NCBI RefSeq assembly: GCF_045679555.1
Contig: NC_092120.1
Span: forward strand, 7,601,574-7,665,573
Length of the DNA: 64,000 nucleotides
Direction of reading: 5' to 3'
Origin: Salvelinus alpinus
Lineage: Eukaryota > Chordata > Actinopteri > Salmoniformes > Salmonidae
The position numbers were made by a program, and so were the translations under genes. Positions 59,101 through 64,000 of this stretch are shown here, piece after piece. Position 1 is the first letter of the stretch. Every line of letters starts with the position of its first letter. Under the pieces are notes generated by a model that searched no databases, was not told the origin of the DNA, and saw only the letters and a program-made list of their open reading frames with translations.

Positions 59101-62100
59101 CTGTCTCTATAGGTACAGTCACATGTTGTTGTTCTGTCTCTATAGGTACAGTCACATGTTGTTGTGTTCTGTCTCTATAGGTACAGTCACATGTTGTTGT
59201 TCTGTCTCTATAGGTACAGTCACATGTTGTTGTGTTCTGTCTCTATAGGTACAGTCACATGTTGTTGTGTTCTGTCTCTATAGGTACAGTCACATGTTGT
59301 TGTGTTCTGTTTCTATAGGTACAGTCACATGTTGTTGTGTTCTGTCTCTTTAGATACAGTCACATGTTGTTGTGTTCTGTCTCTATAGGTACAGTCACAT
59401 GTTGTTGTGTTCTGTCTCTATAGGTACAGTCACATGTTGTTGTGTTCTGTCTCTATAGGTACAGTCACATGTTGTTGTGTTCTGTCTCTCTATAGGTACA
59501 GTCACATGTTGTTGTGTTCTGTCTCTATAGGTACAGTCACATGTTGTTGTGTTCTGTCTCTATAGGTACAGTCACATGTTGTTGTGTTCTGTCTCTATAG
59601 GTACAGTCACATGTTGTTGTGTTCTGTTTCTATAGGTACAGTCACATGTTGTTGTGTTCTGTCTCTATAGGTACAGTCACATGTTGTTGTGTTCTGTCTC
59701 TATAGGTACAGTCACATGTTGTTGTGTTCTGTCTCTCTATAGGTACAGTCACATGTTGTTGTGTTCTGTCTCTCTATAGGTACAGTCACATGTTGTTGTG
59801 TTCTGTCTCTCTATAGGTACAGTCACATGTTGTTGTGTTCTGTCTCTATAGGTACAGTCACATGTTGTTGTGTTCTGTCTCTATAGGTACAGTCACATGT
59901 TGTTGTGTTCTGTCTCTATAGGTACAGTCACATGTTGTTGTGTTCTGTGTCTATAGGTACAGTCACATGTTGTTGTGTTCTGTCTCTCTATAGGTACAGT
60001 CACATGTTGTTGTTCTGTCTCTATAGGTACAGTCACATGTTGTTGTGTTCTGTCTCTATAGGTACAGTCACATGTTGTTGTTCTGTCTCTATAGGTACAG
60101 TCACATGTTGTTGTGTTCTGTCTCTATAGGTACAGTCACATGTTGTTGTGTTCTGTCTCTATAGGTACAGTCACATGTTGTTTTGTTCTGTCTCTATAGG
60201 TACAGTCACATGTTGTTGTGTTCTGTCTCTATAGGTACAGTCACATGTTGTTGTGTTCTGTCTCTCTATAGGTACAGTCACATGTTGTTGTGTTCTGTCT
60301 CTATAGGTACAGTCACATGTTGTTGTGTTCTGTCTCTATAGGTACAGTCACATGTTGTTGTGTTCTGTCTCTATAGGTACAGTCACATGTTGTTGTTCTG
60401 TCTCTATAGGTACAGTCACATGTTGTTGTGTTCTGTCTCTCTATAGGTACAGTCACATGTTGTTGTGTTCTGTCTCTATAGTTACAGTCACATGTTGTTG
60501 TTCTGTCTCTATAGGTACAGTCACATGTTGTTGTGTTCTGTCTCTATAGGTACAGTCACATGTTGTTGTGTTCTGTCTCTATAGGTACAGTCACATGTTG
60601 TTGTGTTCTGTCTCTATAGGTACAGTCACATGTTGTTGTTCTGTCTCTATAGGTACAGTCACATGTTGTTGTGTTCTGTCTCTATAGGTACAGTCACATG
60701 TTGTTGTGTTCTGTCTCTATAGTTACAGTCACATGTTGTTGTTCTGTCTCTATAGGTACAGTCACATGTTGTTGTGTTCTGTCTCTATAGGTACAGTCAC
60801 ATGTTGTTTTTCTGTGTTTCTATAGGTACAGTCACATGTTGTTGTGTTCTGTCTCTATAGGTACAGTCACATGTTGTTGTTCTGTCTCTATAGGTACAGT
60901 CACATGTTGTTGTGTTCTGTCTCTATAGGTACAGTCACATGTTGTTGTTCTGTCTCTATAGGTACAGTCACATGTTGTTGTGTTCTGTCTCTATAGGTAC
61001 AGTCACATGTTGTTGTTCTGTCTCTATAGGTACAGTCACATGTTGTTGTGTTCTGTCTCTATAGGTACAGTCACATGTTGTTGTGTTCTGTCTCTATAGG
61101 TACAGTCACATGTTGTTGTTCTGTCTCTATAGGTACAGTCACATGTTGTTGTGTTCTGTCTCTATAGGTACAGTCACATGTTGTTGTTCTGTCTCTATAG
61201 GTACAGTCACATGTTGTTGTTCTGTGTCTCTTTAGGTACAGTCACATGTTGTTGTGTTCTGTCTCTATAGGTACAGTCACATGTTGTTGTGTTCTGTTTC
61301 TATAGATACAGTCACATGTTGTTGTGTTCTGTCTCTTTAGATACAGTCACATGTTGTTGTGTTCTGTCTCTATAGGTACAGTCACATGTTGTTGTGTTCT
61401 GTCTCTATAGGTACAGTCACATGTTGTTGTGTTCTGTCTCTATAGGTACAGTCACATGTTGTTGTGTTCTGTCTCTCTATAGGTACAGTCACATGTTGTT
61501 GTGTTCTGTCTCTATAGGTACAGTCACATGTTGTTGTGTTCTGTCTCTATAGGTACAGTCACATGTTGTTGTGTTCTGTCTCTATAGGTACAGTCACATG
61601 TTGTTGTGTTCTGTTTCTATAGGTACAGTCACATGTTGTTGTGTTCTGTCTCTCTATAGGTACAGTCACATGTTGTTGTGTTCTGTCTCTATAGTTACAG
61701 TCACATGTTGTTGTTCTGTCTCTATAGGTACAGTCACATGTTGTTGTGTTCTGTCTCTATAGGTACAGTCACATGTTGTTTTTCTGTGTTTCTATAGGTA
61801 CAGTCACATGTTGTTGTGTTCTGTCTCTATAGGTACAGTCACATGTTGTTGTTCTGTCTCTATAGGTACAGTCACATGTTGTTGTGTTCTGTCTCTATAG
61901 GTACAGTCACATGTTGTTGTTCTGTCTCTATAGGTACAGTCACATGTTGTTGTGTTCTGTCTCTATAGGTACAGTCACATGTTGTTGTTCTGTCTCTATA
62001 GGTACAGTCACATGTTGTTGTGTTCTGTCTCTATAGGTACAGTCACATGTTGTTGTTCTGTCTCTATAGGTACAGTCACATGTTGTTGTGTTCTGTCTCT

Positions 62101-64000
62101 ATAGGTACAGTCACATGTTGTTGTTCTGTCTCTATAGGTACAGTCACATGTTGTTGTGTTCTGTCTCTATAGGTACAGTCACATGTTGTTGTTCTGTCTC
62201 TATAGGTACAGTCACATGTTGTTGTTCTGTGTCTCTTTAGGTACAGTCACATGTTGTTGTGTTCTGTCTCTATAGGTACAGTCACATGTTGTTGTGTTCT
62301 GTTTCTATAGATACAGTCACATGTTGTTGTGTTCTGTCTCTTTAGATACAGTCACATGTTGTTGTGTTCTGTCTCTATAGGTACAGTCACATGTTGTTGT
62401 GTTCTGTCTCTATAGGTACAGTCACATGTTGTTGTGTTCTGTCTCTATAGGTACAGTCACATGTTGTTGTGTTCTGTCTCTCTATAGGTACAGTCACATG
62501 TTGTTGTGTTCTGTCTCTATAGGTACAGTCACATGTTGTTGTGTTCTGTCTCTATAGGTACAGTCACATGTTGTTGTGTTCTGTCTCTATAGGTACAGTC
62601 ACATGTTGTTGTGTTCTGTTTCTATAGGTACAGTCACATGTTGTTGTGTTCTGTCTCTATAGGTACAGTCACATGTTGTTGTGTTCTGTTTCTATAGGTA
62701 CAGTCACATGTTGTTGTGTTCTGTCTCTATAGGTACAGTCACATGTTGTTGTGTTCTGTCTCTATAGGTACAGTCACATGTTGTTGTGTTCTGTCTCTCT
62801 ATAGGTACAGTCACATGTTGTTGTGTTCTGTCTCTCTATAGGTACAGTCACATGTTGTTGTGTTCTGTCTCTCTATAGGTACAGTCACATGTTGTTGTGT
62901 TCTGTCTCTATAGGTACAGTCACATGTTGTTGTGTTCTGTCTCTATAGGTACAGTCACATGTTGTTGTGTTCTGTCTCTCTATAGGTACAGTCACATGTT
63001 GTTGTGTTCTGTCTCTATAGGTACAGTCACATGTTGTTGTGTTCTGTGTCTCTATAGGTACAGTCACATGTTGTTGTGTTCTGTCTCTATAGGTACAGTC
63101 ACATGTTGTTGTGTTCTGTCTCTATAGGTACAGTCACATGTTGTTGTTCTGTGTCTCTATAGGTACAGTCACATGTTGTTGTGTTCTGTCTCTATAGGTA
63201 CAGTCACATGTTGTTGTTCTGTGTCTCTATAGTTACAGTCACATGTTGTTGTGTTCTGTCTCTATAGGTACAGTCACATGTTGTTGTGTTCTGTGTGTCT
63301 ATAGGTACAGTCACATGTTGTTGTGTTCTGTCTCTCTATAGTTACAGTCACATGTTGTTGTGTTCTGTCTCTATAGGTACAGTCACATGTTGTTGTGTTC
63401 TGTCTCTATAGGTACAGTCACATGTTGTTGTGTTCTGTGTCTCTATAGGTACAGTCACATGTTGTTGTGTTCTGTCTCTATAGGTACAGTCACATGTTGT
63501 TGTGTTCTGTCTCTATAGTTACAGTCACATGTTGTTGTGTTCTGTCTCTATAGTTACAGTCACATGTTGTTGTGTTCTGTCTCTTTAGGTACAGTCACAT
63601 GTTGTTGTGTTCTGTCTCTATAGGTACAGTCACATGTTGTTGTGTTCTGTCTCTATAGGTACAGTCACATGTTGTTATGTTCTGTCTCTATAGGTACAGT
63701 CACATGTTGTTGTGTTCTGTCTCTATAGTTACAGTCACATGTTGTTGTGTTCTGTCTCTATAGGTACAGTCACATGTTGTTGTGTTCTGTCTCTATAGGT
63801 ACAGTCACATGTTGTTGTGTTCTGTCTCTATAGGTACAGTCACATGTTGTTGTGTTCTGTCTCTCTATAGGTACAGTCACATGTTGTTGTGTTCTGTCTC
63901 TCTAGGTACAGTCACATGTTGTTGTGTTCTGTCTCTATAGGTACAGTCACATGTTGTTGTGTTCTGTCTCTCTATAGGTACAGTCACATGTTGTTGTGTT
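32125..64000. repeat. 35-bp satellite, on the order of 900 units, runs off the window
   Basis: Nearly 32 kb of one head-to-tail unit of 35 bp: GTACAGTCACATGTTGTTG, then TGTTCTGTCTCTATAG. Length classes: 35 bp; 32 bp (TTGTTCTG, lacking one GTG); 37 bp (TCTCTCTATAG); and TTTTTCTGTGTTTCTATAG forms. Point variants: TATAGTTACAG, TTTAGATACAG, TTTAGGTACAG, GTTTCTATAG. The first units (about 32125-32220) are the most diverged, with AGTTAGTCACATG in place of GGTACAGTCACATG. The unit lacks stops in some frames, giving many short plus frames (YRYSHMLLCSVSIGTVTCCC) and minus frames (TVPIETEQQHV). No gene, spacer or transposon interrupts it. Confidence 0.98.
37303..46464. repeat. Higher-order repeat of about 2.75-3.07 kb inside the satellite
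   Basis: Rare variants recur in the same order at long intervals. CACTTGTTG is at 37303, 40054, 43122 and 45874. CAAATGTTG is at 37892, 40643, 43711 and 46464 (spacings 2751, 3068, 2753). TTATGTTCTG follows the same spacing near 37762, 40512, 43580 and 46332. The longer second spacing is explained by extra blocks, for example about 352 bp duplicated around 41348 and 41700. Earlier and later parts use other periods: 1429 bp between 35874 and 37303, 420 bp between 32562 and 32982, and 1250 bp between 52853 and 54103. Confidence 0.85.

Noticed and set aside
32562..63127. Dozens of 60-109 codon frames rich in Cys, Tyr and Ser
   Set aside because: All are translations of the 35-bp satellite; they start and stop at unit variants.
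32125..64000. CRISPR-like regular repeats
   Set aside because: Units abut with no spacers of unique sequence, and the setting is a vertebrate genome. The same applies to the 29-bp and 24-bp arrays.
32125..64000. p53-type response element in the satellite unit (CATG core)
   Set aside because: Only the CATG core fits; the flanking purine/pyrimidine triplets do not match.

Overview
The window reads as teleost nuclear DNA, most likely from a salmonid. Evidence: a tRNA-derived SINE, a Tc1-like transposon and a solo LTR of types I recognise from salmonid genomes, a gammaretrovirus-like endogenous retrovirus with a methionyl-tRNA primer site, and very many tandem repeats. There is no bacterial gene organisation. 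The species cannot be fixed from the sequence. The only host protein-coding signal I can support is three exons of an alpha/beta-hydrolase-like gene on the + strand (15618-18228).

Layout. 1-7437: noncoding DNA with a 35-bp tandem repeat, a LINE reverse-transcriptase fragment split by a non-autonomous hAT element (exact 8-bp target duplication), and a solo LTR (5-bp duplication). 7438-12876: an LTR-bounded endogenous retrovirus with a 4-bp CTAG duplication, an initiator-Met tRNA primer site, a splice donor, a broken env and a second, different env transmembrane fragment, but no gag or pol that I can recognise. Its LTRs look identical apart from one CA dinucleotide. 12944-14330: a probable inverted-repeat element. 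15618-18228: the hydrolase-like exons, with a SINE in the first intron.

20691-32110 is a run of unrelated minisatellites with unit lengths of 34, 37, 29, 42, 24 and 22 bp. Several are interrupted by transposons: a MITE between the 29-bp and 42-bp arrays, and a ZBED-type hAT derivative inside the 24-bp array. A decayed Tc1-like copy and a (TG)n tract follow. From about 32125 to the window end, nearly 32 kb is one 35-bp satellite with on the order of 900 units and nested higher-order repeats of about 2.75-3.07 kb.

Most long open frames are by-products of repeats whose unit lacks stop codons, not genes. The most interesting items are the fresh LTRs around a decayed retroviral body, the two dissimilar env transmembrane segments in one provirus, a duplicated hairpin plus polypurine module with a compensating base pair, the giant satellite whose every unit carries a back-to-back splice acceptor/donor-like AG|GT, and a 60-bp exact inverted match between 26.9 kb and the Tc1 copy at 31.1 kb. 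Work was by eye; alignments, copy counts and family names are therefore approximate where said so.
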